A stretch of DNA of 64,000 nt from positions 1,302,001 to 1,366,000 of the forward strand of contig NZ_CP141062.1 of the NCBI RefSeq assembly GCF_034661295.1, read 5' to 3'. Numbering within the stretch: position 1 is the stretch's first letter; every line of letters begins with the position of its first letter. Both the position numbers and the translations under genes were made by a program. The notes under the pieces were generated by a model. That model worked only from the letters and a program-made list of their open reading frames with translations, made no database searches and was not told the origin of the DNA. Below are positions 1 to 8,204 of this stretch, in pieces. The DNA is from Faecalibacter sp. LW9. GTDB lineage: Bacteria > Bacteroidota > Bacteroidia > Flavobacteriales > Weeksellaceae.

Positions 1-31
1 AAGATTTCATTAAAATAAAGAGATTAAAAAA

Positions 32-64
32 GAGGCTGTCTCAAAAGACAGTCTCTTTTTTTTG
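32..64. terminator. Hairpin at the transposase-3' end of IS copy A
   Basis: A 10-bp stem (32-41 with 46-55, one G-T pair) with loop CAAA is followed by nine T on the plus strand and preceded by A residues, so it can terminate transcription in both directions. On the minus strand it would end the transposase transcript; on the plus strand it would stop read-in from outside. Confidence 0.75.
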
Positions 65-158
65 TATTTTATCTGATGAATCTAATTTTGTAATTTAATA
101 GTTCAAAATTGAATTAAATAAGCAAAAAATGTAAAAATGATGGTAAAATGAACTTTTT

Positions 159-1496
159 TCAGGTGATTTTCGCCATTTTCTTTAAGTTATGAGCAATAGC
201 AAGTAAGCCGACTTCAATTTCGACTTTATCAACTCCTCTTAACATAAATCGTTTAAAGTTTTTGTTGTGTTTTATTTCGGCAAAAACTGGTTCAACATCG
301 TGACATCTTTGTTTTCTGAGTTTGATACCTCTCACTGTATTGAGAAGTTTATATGCTTTTTCTCTTATTTTAGCCAGTTTGGGATTGCTCTCTGAAGAAG
401 TAATTTGTCCTGATTTTTGATCTTTTCTGAAGTAATTGTATTTTACGTAAGGTTTTATCTTTTTTGATTTAAGCAAGTTATAATTTTCTTCTGAGCCATA
501 GCCCGCATCGGCTACAAGCTCTTTTGGAGTTCTATGGTAATGCTGCTCAAAACCTGCTAAATGAGGTTTTAGAGTTTTTGTATCGGTTGGATTATGGTGA
601 ATAGAATAATGTAAAATATACTGTTTATTCGTGGAGATTTGCAGATTATAAGCGGGTTTTAGCTGACCATTTTTCATATGATCTTCTTTCATTCTCATAA
701 ATGTAGCATCTGTATCGGTCTTAGAGTAAGAATTTCTTTGTTGTAAAATCTCTTCTTGTTTTTTGTATTTTTCTAAATTCTTAGACCAATTTTTCTTTCC
801 ATAATTGAGCTTTTGACGAATCTTTGATGGGATTTTTTTATCTTTCAAAACTTCATTTATCTTATCAATTGTTTGTGTGACTTTTTCAGAATCGATTTCT
901 TTAAATTCAATATTTTCTGTGTTTTGAAGCTCTTCTTTTGCTACACTTTCTGCGTAATTCCATAAGTCTTCTAACTGCTCAGAAATTCTAGCTTTGGGTT
1001 TTTTAATCGCTCTTCCCCAAACGAATGTATAGCGATTAGCGTTTGCCTCAATCTTAGTCCCATCAACAAAAGTGGTTGTTAAACTAACGATTCCTTCTTT
1101 TTCTAAAAGCAAGACTATTTGAGTGAATATAGATTTCAGTTTACCTTTTAATCGCTCGCTACGAAAGCGATTTATCGTATTATGGTCAGGACGATTCATT
1201 CCAGAAAGCCACATAAAATGAATATTTTCTTTCAGTGCTTGTTCTAATTTACGGCTTGAATAAATATTACTTAGGTAGCCATAAATCAACACTTTCAGAA
1301 GCATTTTTGGGTGATAAGATGATGTTCCATATGGTTTATAGCTATTAATAAGATTTTTAATTGCTAAACCATCTATTATATTGGAAATAACTCTAACAGG
1401 ATGCTTTTCTTCTATCAACTCCGATAAATTTGGAGGAAAAAGCAAATTTTCTTTGGGATTGTAATCTTTAAAGACTATTTTCGAACTAGTATACAC
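159..1496 (-). CDS. IS1182-family transposase (copy A)
   Basis: A 445-residue DDE transposase that would cut and rejoin the ends of its own element. The N-terminal part (about residues 15-110) has the DUF772-type region with the HPVRVI and NRFRSERL motifs. The acidic residues are likely in FVDGTKIEA, LVADAGYGSEENY and EPVFAEIKHN, the last followed by the FKRFMLRG-type tail typical of IS1182 proteins. The start codon is GTG, giving MYTSSK; no in-frame ATG fits the conserved N-terminus. The gene is intact and differs from copy B at two residues (N/S in the KIEA[N/S]ANR stretch and P/H in IKK[P/H]KAR), so both copies are recent and may both be active. Confidence 0.93.
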   Translation of the reverse strand: MYTSSKIVFKDYNPKENLLFPPNLSELIEEKHPVRVISNIIDGLAIKNLINSYKPYGTSSYHPKMLLKVLIYGYLSNIYSSRKLEQALKENIHFMWLSGMNRPDHNTINRFRSERLKGKLKSIFTQIVLLLEKEGIVSLTTTFVDGTKIEANANRYTFVWGRAIKKPKARISEQLEDLWNYAESVAKEELQNTENIEFKEIDSEKVTQTIDKINEVLKDKKIPSKIRQKLNYGKKNWSKNLEKYKKQEEILQQRNSYSKTDTDATFMRMKEDHMKNGQLKPAYNLQISTNKQYILHYSIHHNPTDTKTLKPHLAGFEQHYHRTPKELVADAGYGSEENYNLLKSKKIKPYVKYNYFRKDQKSGQITSSESNPKLAKIREKAYKLLNTVRGIKLRKQRCHDVEPVFAEIKHNKNFKRFMLRGVDKVEIEVGLLAIAHNLKKMAKIT

Positions 1497-1552
1497 ACAG
1501 CAATTTAATAAAATTGCACCAATTGGGAAAGCTTAGGCTTTCCTTTTTTCTT

Positions 1553-1591
1553 AAAAAAAAGCTGTCTCACTTTTGAGACAGCCTCTTTTTT
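1553..1591. terminator. Hairpin at the transposase-5' end of IS copy A
   Basis: A 9-bp perfect stem (GCTGTCTCA at 1561-1569 with 1574-1582) has a run of A before it and T after it. On the minus strand it lies just past the manC-like stop and would end that gene's transcript; it would also shield the transposase from outside transcription. Confidence 0.75.
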
Positions 1592-1593
1592 GT

Positions 1594-2664
1594 TTAACAA
1601 TATTTTTCGCCTCTGTTTAGTTTCAAATCGCTGACATATGTTCGGATGTCTTTTACGTTTTCTTTAGGACAAATAATTAATCCATTATTGGAATCGATCA
1701 CTACGTAACCTTTTAATCCATCTATAATAATGGCTTTGTCTTGTGTGGTATGCACAAAGGTATTTTCAGTATTGTATCCTCTAAAATGTTTGCATCGGAT
1801 ATTATTTCCTTTTTCATCTCCTGGAGTAAAATCATTAATTGCTTTCCATGTCCCCATATCGTTCCATCCGATTTGTGTTGGAATGACATAAACGTTATTC
1901 GCTTTTTCTAAAATGGCATGATTAATCGAAATAACATCTAACGTGGTATAAACAGGTTTTAATGTTTCTAAATTCTGATTTTCCTGGTTAAAGTATCGAT
2001 TGATGATCTCTACCATCATAGGTTTGTGTTTTTCAAATGCTTCGATAATGGCTTTTGCAGACCAAATTAAAATTCCAGTATTCCATAAAAAATCTCCACT
2101 TTCGATGAAGGATTGCGCAAAGTCTTCGTCGGGTTTGTCAACAAAAGTTTTTACTTTCTTTACCGCTTGTTCATCATGTATAATTTGAACATAACTCAAA
2201 TTAGTATCTGGACGCGTCGGTTCTACGCCTAATAAAATCAAATGTTCCTCATCGGCATATTTAAATGCTAATTCGATATTTTTTGTAAAATCATCGGCAT
2301 CATAAATCAAATGATCAGATGGAGCGATAATCATTTTACCTTCTGGATTCTTTTGCTGAATAATTTTAGCAGCCAATAAATTACATGCAGCTGTATTCAT
2401 TATTCGAGGTTCGATTATAATATTTTCATCGAGTAGACCAGGGATTTGTTCTTTTACAATGGGTACATATTCTTTCGTTGTAATTACTAAAATATTTTGT
2501 TCAGGAACAACTTTTTTTAATCGATGATATGTGGTTTGAATTAAGGTTTTACCGATACCTAATAGGTCGAGGAATTGTTTTGGTTTTTTAATGGTACTCA
2601 TTAGCCATAAGCGTACACCTGTACCACTTACCAAAATAACTGCATAGTGGTTATTTGGGTTCAT
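1594..2664 (-). CDS. manC: Divergent mannose-1-phosphate guanylyltransferase
   Basis: A 356-residue nucleotidyltransferase, full length for the GMP family that makes GDP-mannose from mannose-1-phosphate and GTP. Retained features are KPKQFLD, the NTAACN stretch, IAPSDHLI, EPTRPDT, FVDKPD, FLWNTGI and GWNDMGTW. The nucleotide-binding loop near residue 13 reads SGTGVRLWL where the family has GGxGSRFWP, and the usual TGYGYIQ reads TNLSYVQ. Two signature motifs are therefore altered while the rest is kept. It may be a decaying paralogue, an enzyme with changed substrate, or a poorly active one. It follows the SprT-like gene by 5 bp, so they likely share a transcript. IS copy A starts 7 bp after its stop. 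Confidence 0.8.
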   Translation of the reverse strand: MNPNNHYAVILVSGTGVRLWLMSTIKKPKQFLDLLGIGKTLIQTTYHRLKKVVPEQNILVITTKEYVPIVKEQIPGLLDENIIIEPRIMNTAACNLLAAKIIQQKNPEGKMIIAPSDHLIYDADDFTKNIELAFKYADEEHLILLGVEPTRPDTNLSYVQIIHDEQAVKKVKTFVDKPDEDFAQSFIESGDFLWNTGILIWSAKAIIEAFEKHKPMMVEIINRYFNQENQNLETLKPVYTTLDVISINHAILEKANNVYVIPTQIGWNDMGTWKAINDFTPGDEKGNNIRCKHFRGYNTENTFVHTTQDKAIIIDGLKGYVVIDSNNGLIICPKENVKDIRTYVSDLKLNRGEKYC

Positions 2665-2669
2665 AGAGT

Positions 2670-3269
2670 TTATCGTTTTTCTACTAACGTTGATGCGTTT
2701 ACTAAATATTTTTTGTTGGTTTTCTCATCACAACAAATGTACCTTAATTTCTGTTTTTCCATTTTGATAAATATTCGATTTTTTAATAGAAATCGAGCCC
2801 CTAAGGGCAATTCATCCAAATAGATTTGATGCGGTTGTATATCGTTAATCAGATATTTAGCGATATTCGGATCAGCTCCAACAGAAGCTTTAGGAGATTT
2901 GGCGTGTTTTAAAATGTATGGTTTTAAGTCATCCGAATAAACGGATAATGAATCGACCAATAATTTTCCAAAAATAATTTTCCATTCTTTGCCATGTGGC
3001 ATAACTTCGTGGTAAGCAAATTTTGCATAAACTATCATATGTGCGATTTCGTGAGTGAAAACAAAGAAAAAGGCCTCCTTGTTCAAATCACCATTGACGG
3101 TAATTTGATGGCGTTGGGCTTGATTAATTTTACGATAATCGCCTAATTTAGTCTCTCTGCTTCGAGTAATTTTTAAAGTTAATGGGTAAGGTTTAATCCA
3201 TTCTTGAATAAATTTCAAAGCATTTGGAGATAAATAGGGTTGTAATTGGTCTAAATTCACAATGTGCAA
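2670..3269 (-). CDS. SprT-like zinc metalloprotease-fold protein
   Basis: A 199-residue protein with the SprT-like pattern: an HExxH site (THEIAH, about residue 72) and a downstream PHGKEWK stretch that would give the third zinc ligand. The C-terminal part resembles the small beta-rich tail of these proteins, with RYICCDEKTNKKYLV. Bacterial SprT-like proteins are poorly characterised; eukaryotic relatives cut DNA-protein crosslinks, so no specific substrate is claimed. The start appears to be TTG at 3269 (MHIVNLDQLQ); a GTG three codons in is the alternative. It is divergent from mlaE, with 44 bp between the starts, and upstream of the manC-like gene. Confidence 0.82.
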   Translation of the reverse strand: MHIVNLDQLQPYLSPNALKFIQEWIKPYPLTLKITRSRETKLGDYRKINQAQRHQITVNGDLNKEAFFFVFTHEIAHMIVYAKFAYHEVMPHGKEWKIIFGKLLVDSLSVYSDDLKPYILKHAKSPKASVGADPNIAKYLINDIQPHQIYLDELPLGARFLLKNRIFIKMEKQKLRYICCDEKTNKKYLVNASTLVEKR

Positions 3270-3300
3270 GATAAATAAAAAGCTTTTTCAATAAAAATCT

Positions 3301-3308
3301 TAATTTTG
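3301..3308 (+). promoter_or_regulatory. -7 box of mlaE (near-leaderless)
   Basis: TAATTTTG matches the Bacteroidota TAnnTTTG box and ends 5 nt before the mlaE ATG, so transcription would begin about at the start codon. No TTG is seen at the expected -33 position. Confidence 0.45.
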
Positions 3309-3313
3309 TCGTA

Positions 3314-4060
3314 ATGAAATTATTTGAACACATCGGAGCGTACTTTATACTTTTGGCTAAAGTTTTTAGCAAGCCACAAAAGCTTAAAGTCTTTTGGAAA
3401 TTAACGATTCGAGAAATTTGGGATTTAGGCGTGAATTCTATTGGGATTATGACCTTTATTTCAACTTTCATGGGAGCCGTTGTAGCAATCCAAATGGCGC
3501 AAAATTTTCAAGGAGCAGATATCCCGGTACCAGATACTTATATCGGATATGCGACAAAAGTGGTATTGGTTCTTGAGTTTGCACCTACAATTATGTCGTT
3601 GATCTTAGTAGGGAAAGTAGGTTCGTACATTGCTTCGAGTATTGGGACAATGCGTGTAACAGAGCAAATTGATGCATTGGATGTGATGGGGATAAATTCA
3701 CCCAATTTTTTGATACTACCAAAAATTATAGCCTGTGTATTTTTTAATCCAATTTTAGTTATGATTAGTATTGGATTTGGATTAATCGGAGGGCATTTAA
3801 TTGGTGTTAGTACAAAAATGTGGTCTGAAGCTGACTTTATCACAGGTTTACAAATGCAAATGGCTACGAAATTATACGTTTACACCTTTATCAAAACGAT
3901 GGTGTTTGGTTTTGTTATTGCAACAATTCCAGCATACTACGGGTATAATGTAAAAGGAGGTTCATTAGAAGTTGGTCGTTCGTCGACAACCGCTGTAGTT
4001 TGGACTTCGGTTACCATTATCGTGATCAATTTAATATTAACGCAAACAATCTTAAGCTAA
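3314..4060 (+). CDS. mlaE: MlaE-family ABC transporter permease
   Basis: A 248-residue inner-membrane permease of the MlaE/YrbE family, which moves phospholipids between the inner and outer membranes with an ATPase and an MCE-domain protein. About five hydrophobic segments are visible, the family length is normal, and the region VLVLEFAPTIMSLILVGKVGSYIASSIGTMRVTEQIDALDVMGI is the conserved core (E, R, EQIDAL). The stop codon overlaps the ATG of the ATPase by one base (TAATG), showing translational coupling. No MlaD (MCE) gene follows here, so the substrate-binding partner must be encoded elsewhere. Confidence 0.92.
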   Translation: MKLFEHIGAYFILLAKVFSKPQKLKVFWKLTIREIWDLGVNSIGIMTFISTFMGAVVAIQMAQNFQGADIPVPDTYIGYATKVVLVLEFAPTIMSLILVGKVGSYIASSIGTMRVTEQIDALDVMGINSPNFLILPKIIACVFFNPILVMISIGFGLIGGHLIGVSTKMWSEADFITGLQMQMATKLYVYTFIKTMVFGFVIATIPAYYGYNVKGGSLEVGRSSTTAVVWTSVTIIVINLILTQTILS

Positions 4061-4827
4061 TGATTGAAGTTAAAGAAATTCGAAAATCGTTCGATAGCAT
4101 TGAGGTTTTAAAAGGCTTCTCATTAACTTTCGAGAAAGGAAACGTTAATTTAATTATCGGGCAATCGGGATCAGGGAAAACGGTTTTTCTTAAAAATTTA
4201 ATTGGCTTATTAACACCTACATCTGGAAAGATTTTATATGAAGGTGAAAATATGGTCGAATACGATTACAAAGAAAGACAGCGATTACGTAGTGAGATTG
4301 GTGTAGTATTCCAAGGAAGTGCTTTGTATGATACAATGAACATTTTAGAAAACGTAAAATTCCCTTTAGAAATGTTTTCGGATATGTCTGCAAGTGATAT
4401 AGACAAACGTGCACGAGAAGTATTGGATCGTGTCGAAATTGCACGTACAGCTTTAAAGAAATATCCATCAGAGATTTCGGGAGGAATGCAAAAGCGTGTG
4501 GTCATTGCGCGTGCGATTGTAAACAATCCAAAATACCTTTTTGCGGATGAACCAAACTCAGGATTAGATCCAAAAACGGCCTTAGTCATAGACCAATTAA
4601 TTTATGACATCACCAAAGAACTAAACACAACTACTATTATTAATACGCACGATATGAACTCGGTTATGGAAATCGGTGATCATATTGTATTCTTAAAGAA
4701 TGGATATTTAGAATGGGAAGGAAATAAAGATGAAATTTTAGTGGCTGATAATCCAGCTGTTATCGACTTTGTTTACTCATCTAACTTATTCAAGAAATTA
4801 AGAGAAGCGTTACTTAAGGAAAAATAA
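4060..4827 (+). CDS. mlaF: MlaF-like ABC transporter ATPase
   Basis: A 255-residue ATP-binding subunit that powers the MlaE permease. Walker A is GQSGSGKT (about residue 35), the Q-loop is VFQGSALYD, the signature is ISGGMQKRV, Walker B is YLFADEPNSGLDP, and the switch histidine is in NTHDM. The real start is the ATG at 4060 that overlaps the mlaE stop; an upstream in-frame extension inside mlaE lacks support. Eight bp separate it from the next gene. Confidence 0.94.
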   Translation: MIEVKEIRKSFDSIEVLKGFSLTFEKGNVNLIIGQSGSGKTVFLKNLIGLLTPTSGKILYEGENMVEYDYKERQRLRSEIGVVFQGSALYDTMNILENVKFPLEMFSDMSASDIDKRAREVLDRVEIARTALKKYPSEISGGMQKRVVIARAIVNNPKYLFADEPNSGLDPKTALVIDQLIYDITKELNTTTIINTHDMNSVMEIGDHIVFLKNGYLEWEGNKDEILVADNPAVIDFVYSSNLFKKLREALLKEK

Positions 4828-4835
4828 AAAACAGA

Positions 4836-5429
4836 ATGAAAAAATTATTATTTACTGCATTGGTTGCAGCATCATCATTTGTATCAGCTCAAGGAATTGA
4901 CTTTGGTGCAAAAGCAGGTTTAATTTTTAATACAGATAAAGGAGAAGTTTTATCTGATGTTGTTAACATTTACAATAACAAAGGTAAAGGTTCAACTGGA
5001 TTCCAATTAGGAGTTTTATCGCGTATCTCTTTAGGAGGTTTATACGTACAACCAGAGTTATTATACTCTCAATTCAAAAATGAATATTCAGTATATAATG
5101 AAACATTCGATGTTACAAAAAAACGTCTTGATGTTCCTGTAAATGTAGGAAAAACAATTTTAGGCGTAGGGCACATTCAAGCAGGACCTGTTTTTTCCTA
5201 TTATATGAGTGATAATATTTCTTGGAAAGAAGTAAGTAAATTAAAGCAGGATGACTTTAATGTCGGTTTACAAGTAGGAGCTGGAGCTAAATTATCAAGT
5301 TTCTTAGTGGATGTTCGCTATGAATTTGGATTAGGTAAAATGACTTCTAACTTCGTAAACGAAAACACGACGTTCAGTACTGAAACTCGTCCACGTTTCT
5401 TAAATGTATCTGTAGCATACTTATTTTAA
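4836..5429 (+). CDS. Outer-membrane beta-barrel protein (PorT-like fold)
   Basis: A 197-residue exported protein. The signal peptide is MKKLLFTALVAASSFVSAQG with a likely cut after SAQ. The mature part has alternating hydrophobic/polar strands such as DFGAKAGLIFN, FQLGVLSRISLGGLYVQPELLYS, VGLQVGAGAKLSSFLVDVRYEFGLG, and it ends in a hydrophobic FLNVSVAYLF strand, typical of small Bacteroidota outer-membrane barrels (outer membrane beta-barrel / PorT family). It starts 8 bp after mlaF and is likely in the same operon, which suggests, without proof, a role in envelope lipid balance. No specific function is known. Confidence 0.82.
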   Translation: MKKLLFTALVAASSFVSAQGIDFGAKAGLIFNTDKGEVLSDVVNIYNNKGKGSTGFQLGVLSRISLGGLYVQPELLYSQFKNEYSVYNETFDVTKKRLDVPVNVGKTILGVGHIQAGPVFSYYMSDNISWKEVSKLKQDDFNVGLQVGAGAKLSSFLVDVRYEFGLGKMTSNFVNENTTFSTETRPRFLNVSVAYLF

Positions 5430-5453
5430 TCAAATAGTTTCAATTTAAATAAA

Positions 5454-5484
5454 TTGGATATATTTGTTCTATAATGTATTTTTG
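5454..5484 (+). promoter_or_regulatory. Promoter of the TPR membrane protein gene
   Basis: TTG at 5454-5456, a 20-nt spacer and TATTTTTG at 5477-5484 match the Bacteroidota housekeeping promoter. The ATG is 20 nt past the box. Confidence 0.6.
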
Positions 5485-5504
5485 CAAACTCGTAATTAAA
5501 CACA

Positions 5505-6209
5505 ATGGCAAAAAATAATAACAAAGAAGAATTTGCTACAGAGCAATTTGTTCAGAAATTAGATAAAACAGCTTTCGATGTAGAAACTTTCGTTGAAGAA
5601 AATGCGAAAATTATCGTAGGTGTTTTAGTCGCTTTAGTTGTAGCCGCATTAGGTTATTTCGCTTATACTAAATTCGTAGTTGAACCAAAAAGTGAAGAAG
5701 CTTTAACAAACATGGTTCAAGCAGAACGTTTATTCGATCAAGATTCAGTTGCTCAAGCGTTAAAAGGTAGTGCCGGTGCATATCAAGGATTACAACAAAT
5801 CGTTGATGAATATGGGAATACTGAAGCGGGGAATTTAGCTCGTTTTAAAGCAGCTAGTTCTTATTATAAATTAGGAGACTACGCCTCTGCAGTTAAATTA
5901 TTAGAAGAATTTGACACGGATGATGAGGTGATGTTAGCTCAGAAATATGGAATGTTAGGAAATGCTTTAACGCAATCGAATAAAGTGGAAGAAGCCTTAC
6001 CATATTTTGTGAAAGCTGCTGAAGCTACAGAAGTAGAAACTTTAGAAGTGACGTACTACACTAAAGCAGGAGAGATTGCAATGAGTGTGGGTAAAAACGA
6101 AGAAGCTTTAAAATACTTCCAAATCATTGTAGACAAGTATCCAGGTGCAAATAACGGAAATGCAGAGAAATTCGCAGAACGTTTAAAATATACTTTAGGG
6201 GTTAATTAA
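5505..6209 (+). CDS. Membrane-anchored tetratricopeptide repeat protein (YfgM-like)
   Basis: A 234-residue protein with a charged cytoplasmic N-terminus, one membrane segment at about residues 35-58 (IIVGVLVALVVAALGYFAY) and an extracytoplasmic TPR part. TPR-like helices are seen around GAYQGLQQIVDEYGNTEAGNLA, ASSYYKLGDYASAV, and EEALKYFQIIVDKYPG. The layout matches YfgM-like proteins, which sit next to the Sec translocon and assist exported proteins in E. coli; that role is not shown for this group. It has its own promoter and a terminator at 6233. Confidence 0.85.
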   Translation: MAKNNNKEEFATEQFVQKLDKTAFDVETFVEENAKIIVGVLVALVVAALGYFAYTKFVVEPKSEEALTNMVQAERLFDQDSVAQALKGSAGAYQGLQQIVDEYGNTEAGNLARFKAASSYYKLGDYASAVKLLEEFDTDDEVMLAQKYGMLGNALTQSNKVEEALPYFVKAAEATEVETLEVTYYTKAGEIAMSVGKNEEALKYFQIIVDKYPGANNGNAEKFAERLKYTLGVN

Positions 6210-6232
6210 TTCCAATAAGTCTAAAATTTAAG

Positions 6233-6262
6233 AAGCTGAATCCAATGGGTTCAGCTTTTTTT
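6233..6262 (+). terminator. Intrinsic terminator
   Basis: An 8-bp stem, AAGCTGAA with TTCAGCTT, is followed by a run of T. It ends the TPR gene transcript before ribH. Confidence 0.8.
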
Positions 6263-6306
6263 ATTCTTGTTAGTTTCGTACATTTACTCTTCAAAAATAA
6301 CATCAA

Positions 6307-6798
6307 ATGGCAACTGAAAATAAAAATCTATCTCAATATAATAAAGCGGAGTTACCGAATGTAGAAGGGAAGAAATTCGCTATAATTACTTCGGAATGGA
6401 ATAATCATATTACCTTTAATTTACGTGATGGTGCAAAAGATACTTTAATCGACTTAGGAGCGTCTCCAAATGATATCTTATTGTATCATGTGCCAGGAAG
6501 TTTTGAATTAATTTATGGTGCAGATAAAGTAGCAAAAGCACATCCTGATTTAGATGGTATTATAGTAGTTGGATGTGTTATTCGTGGGGCTACAGCACAC
6601 TTTGATTATGTTTGCGAAGGGGTAACACAAGGGGTAAAAGATTTAAACATCAAACATGATATGCCAATCATTTTCTGTGTATTAACCGATGAAAATGAAC
6701 AACAATCCATCGATCGTTCAGGAGGGAAACATGGAAATAAAGGAGTGGAAGCAGGAGTTGCAGCAGTAATGATGGCGAACTTCAAAGAAAATTTATAA
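6307..6798 (+). CDS. ribH: 6,7-dimethyl-8-ribityllumazine synthase
   Basis: A 163-residue lumazine synthase that condenses 5-amino-6-ribitylaminouracil with 3,4-dihydroxy-2-butanone-4-phosphate in the last but one step of riboflavin synthesis. Visible sites are SEWNNHIT near residue 29, the PGSFEL motif, VIRGATAHFDYVC with the catalytic His, and FCVLTDENEQQSIDRSGG, which binds the phosphate. The length is normal for the 60-mer or decamer-forming enzyme. The gene stands alone between two terminators, as in many flavobacteria; no riboswitch is apparent in the short upstream gap. Confidence 0.96.
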   Translation: MATENKNLSQYNKAELPNVEGKKFAIITSEWNNHITFNLRDGAKDTLIDLGASPNDILLYHVPGSFELIYGADKVAKAHPDLDGIIVVGCVIRGATAHFDYVCEGVTQGVKDLNIKHDMPIIFCVLTDENEQQSIDRSGGKHGNKGVEAGVAAVMMANFKENL

Positions 6799-6820
6799 AA
6801 TCAATAGAGTTAATACATAA

Positions 6821-6848
6821 AATCGGATGGGGAACTATCCGATTTTTT
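6821..6848 (+). terminator. Intrinsic terminator after ribH
   Basis: An 8-bp stem (AATCGGAT with ATCCGATT) is followed by T residues. Confidence 0.8.
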
Positions 6849-6865
6849 AATAAAAAATAAAGAGA

Positions 6866-7609
6866 ATGCCGGTTTCACCACATTTTAAATCGAAACACTA
6901 TAAAGAGTGGAATATCTATTTTCCACAATGTTATCCAAATGCTTATTTAAAGCTTCAAGAAATGGCTAATTTCTTCCAAATAACGGCTTCCGAACATGCA
7001 AATTTAGGAGGAGTTGGGTTTTCAGACTTACAAGAATATAATCAATCTTGGGTGCTGAATCGCATGCGTATTGAAATTGATGAAATGCCAGGATGGTTAA
7101 ATCAAATTGAAGTCAATACATGGGTTGAAGAGCTAAAAGGAGCAAAATCTACCCGTAATTTCACAATTGAACGTGAAGGTAAAAAATTAGTTGGGGTATC
7201 AAGCCTTTGGGCAATATTCAATACCGAAAGAAGACGACCAGATGTATTAGCAATCAATACCGACCATATCGAACGTTTTCCTGAATTGCACGCGACTGAG
7301 AAACCAAATGATCGTATTAATTTAGAGGTTGAATATACTGAACAATTTCATTATAAAGTTCAATTCTCTGATATCGATATTGTAAATCATGTAAATAATA
7401 CTAAATATTTAGAATGGTGTTTGAATTGTATGGATCCTGCAATCGTTTTACAAAATCAAATCAAATCGATTGATCTAAACTTTATGCGAGAAATCAGCTT
7501 GGGGGAAGATGTTTTGATCGAAAAAGCTATTTTTGGCAATTCTATCGTATTTAAAATTTCAAAACAAGAAACCAATTGTTTTGCATGTCAATTCGAATTG
7601 AAATCATAA
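6866..7609 (+). CDS. Acyl-ACP thioesterase (double hotdog)
   Basis: A 247-residue acyl-[acyl-carrier-protein] thioesterase of the FatA/FatB-like family, which would release fatty acids from ACP. Two hotdog halves are visible. The first has GFSDLQEYNQSWVLNRMRIEID and the second has the motif SDIDIVNHVNNTKYLEW, containing the N-H pair of the active site. The length fits the bacterial family. The cytoplasmic enzyme may tune membrane fatty acid supply. It ends in a bidirectional terminator shared with the facing NlpE-like gene. Confidence 0.9.
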   Translation: MPVSPHFKSKHYKEWNIYFPQCYPNAYLKLQEMANFFQITASEHANLGGVGFSDLQEYNQSWVLNRMRIEIDEMPGWLNQIEVNTWVEELKGAKSTRNFTIEREGKKLVGVSSLWAIFNTERRRPDVLAINTDHIERFPELHATEKPNDRINLEVEYTEQFHYKVQFSDIDIVNHVNNTKYLEWCLNCMDPAIVLQNQIKSIDLNFMREISLGEDVLIEKAIFGNSIVFKISKQETNCFACQFELKS

Positions 7610-7611
7610 AT

Positions 7612-7638
7612 AAAAAAGCTCCATTTCGGAGCTTTTTT
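7612..7638. terminator. Bidirectional terminator
   Basis: A symmetrical hairpin (GCTCC with GGAGC, extended by six A and six T) serves the thioesterase gene from the left and the NlpE-like gene from the right. Confidence 0.85.
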
Positions 7639-8101
7639 ATTTTTTTAGTAAGATGTATTTTTCAGCATCAGGACCTTCAATTTTCTTTTGATCTTTATCC
7701 AATTGATAAATTTTACCTTCCGAAATGAAAAAGGCATTCGGTACATTGGCAATCTGATCCAAAACAATTGTATTTCCATCATTTTCAAAATGGAATGTTC
7801 CTGTTGTCATTAACTCTTCTTGATCAATTCCTAATCGTTTTGTTGAGTAAACAAATACACCATCAGGCATCAATTGCAGTTTTAATTCAATTTCTTTACA
7901 ATCTGATTTGATGCAAGGAAGCACACCTTCATAAGTTCCCTCGTAATCAATAGAGGTCTGAGCAGTATGTGTATCTACCGTGGTAGAGTCTATTTTAATG
8001 GTATCAGTAGTATTCGTTGATTTTACCGATTCAGCATCATTTTTACAACTTAACATGGCAAAAGTTACCCCTAAGGTAAGAGCTACGAAAATTTTTTTCA
8101 T
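7637..8101 (-). CDS. NlpE-like lipoprotein
   Basis: A 154-residue lipoprotein. The signal peptide ends in a lipobox with Cys19 (FAMLSCKND). After a Ser/Thr-rich linker, the domain YEGTYEGVLPCIKSDCKEIELKL (about residues 53-75) matches the N-terminal domain of NlpE, with its CxxxxC pair. E. coli NlpE is an outer-membrane sensor of surface contact and copper; the flavobacterial proteins carry only this domain and their role is not established. The single gene has no evident regulator beside it. Confidence 0.85.
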   Translation of the reverse strand: MKKIFVALTLGVTFAMLSCKNDAESVKSTNTTDTIKIDSTTVDTHTAQTSIDYEGTYEGVLPCIKSDCKEIELKLQLMPDGVFVYSTKRLGIDQEELMTTGTFHFENDGNTIVLDQIANVPNAFFISEGKIYQLDKDQKKIEGPDAEKYILLKK

Positions 8102-8145
8102 AGAATATGTTTTAACTTCACTAAAGATAAGAAATCTTTAGGCAT

Positions 8146-8178
8146 TAAAAAATCCTTTCAACAACGTTGAAAGGATTT
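8146..8178 (-). terminator. Terminator of ndk
   Basis: A perfect 13-bp stem with a 3-nt loop (8150-8178) is followed by T on the minus strand, 27 bp past the ndk stop. Confidence 0.8.
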
Positions 8179-8204
8179 AATATATAGAAATTAATTTCTT
8201 TTAA

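Larger units (their letters stand above)
31..1586 (-). mobile_element. IS1182-type insertion sequence, copy A
   Basis: A complete insertion sequence of about 1556 bp with one transposase gene on the minus strand. The ends are 17-bp inverted repeats (AGAGGCTGTCTCAAAAG at 31-47 and its complement at 1570-1586). A second copy lies at 11290-12843 in the opposite orientation. The two differ in length by 2 bp, both in homopolymer runs near the transposase start side, and the transposases differ at two residues. The flanks are runs of A on the left and T on the right, so a target duplication cannot be separated from the AT-rich context. The element ends 7 bp past the stop codon of the neighbouring manC-like gene. 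Family assignment rests on the transposase. Confidence 0.93.
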
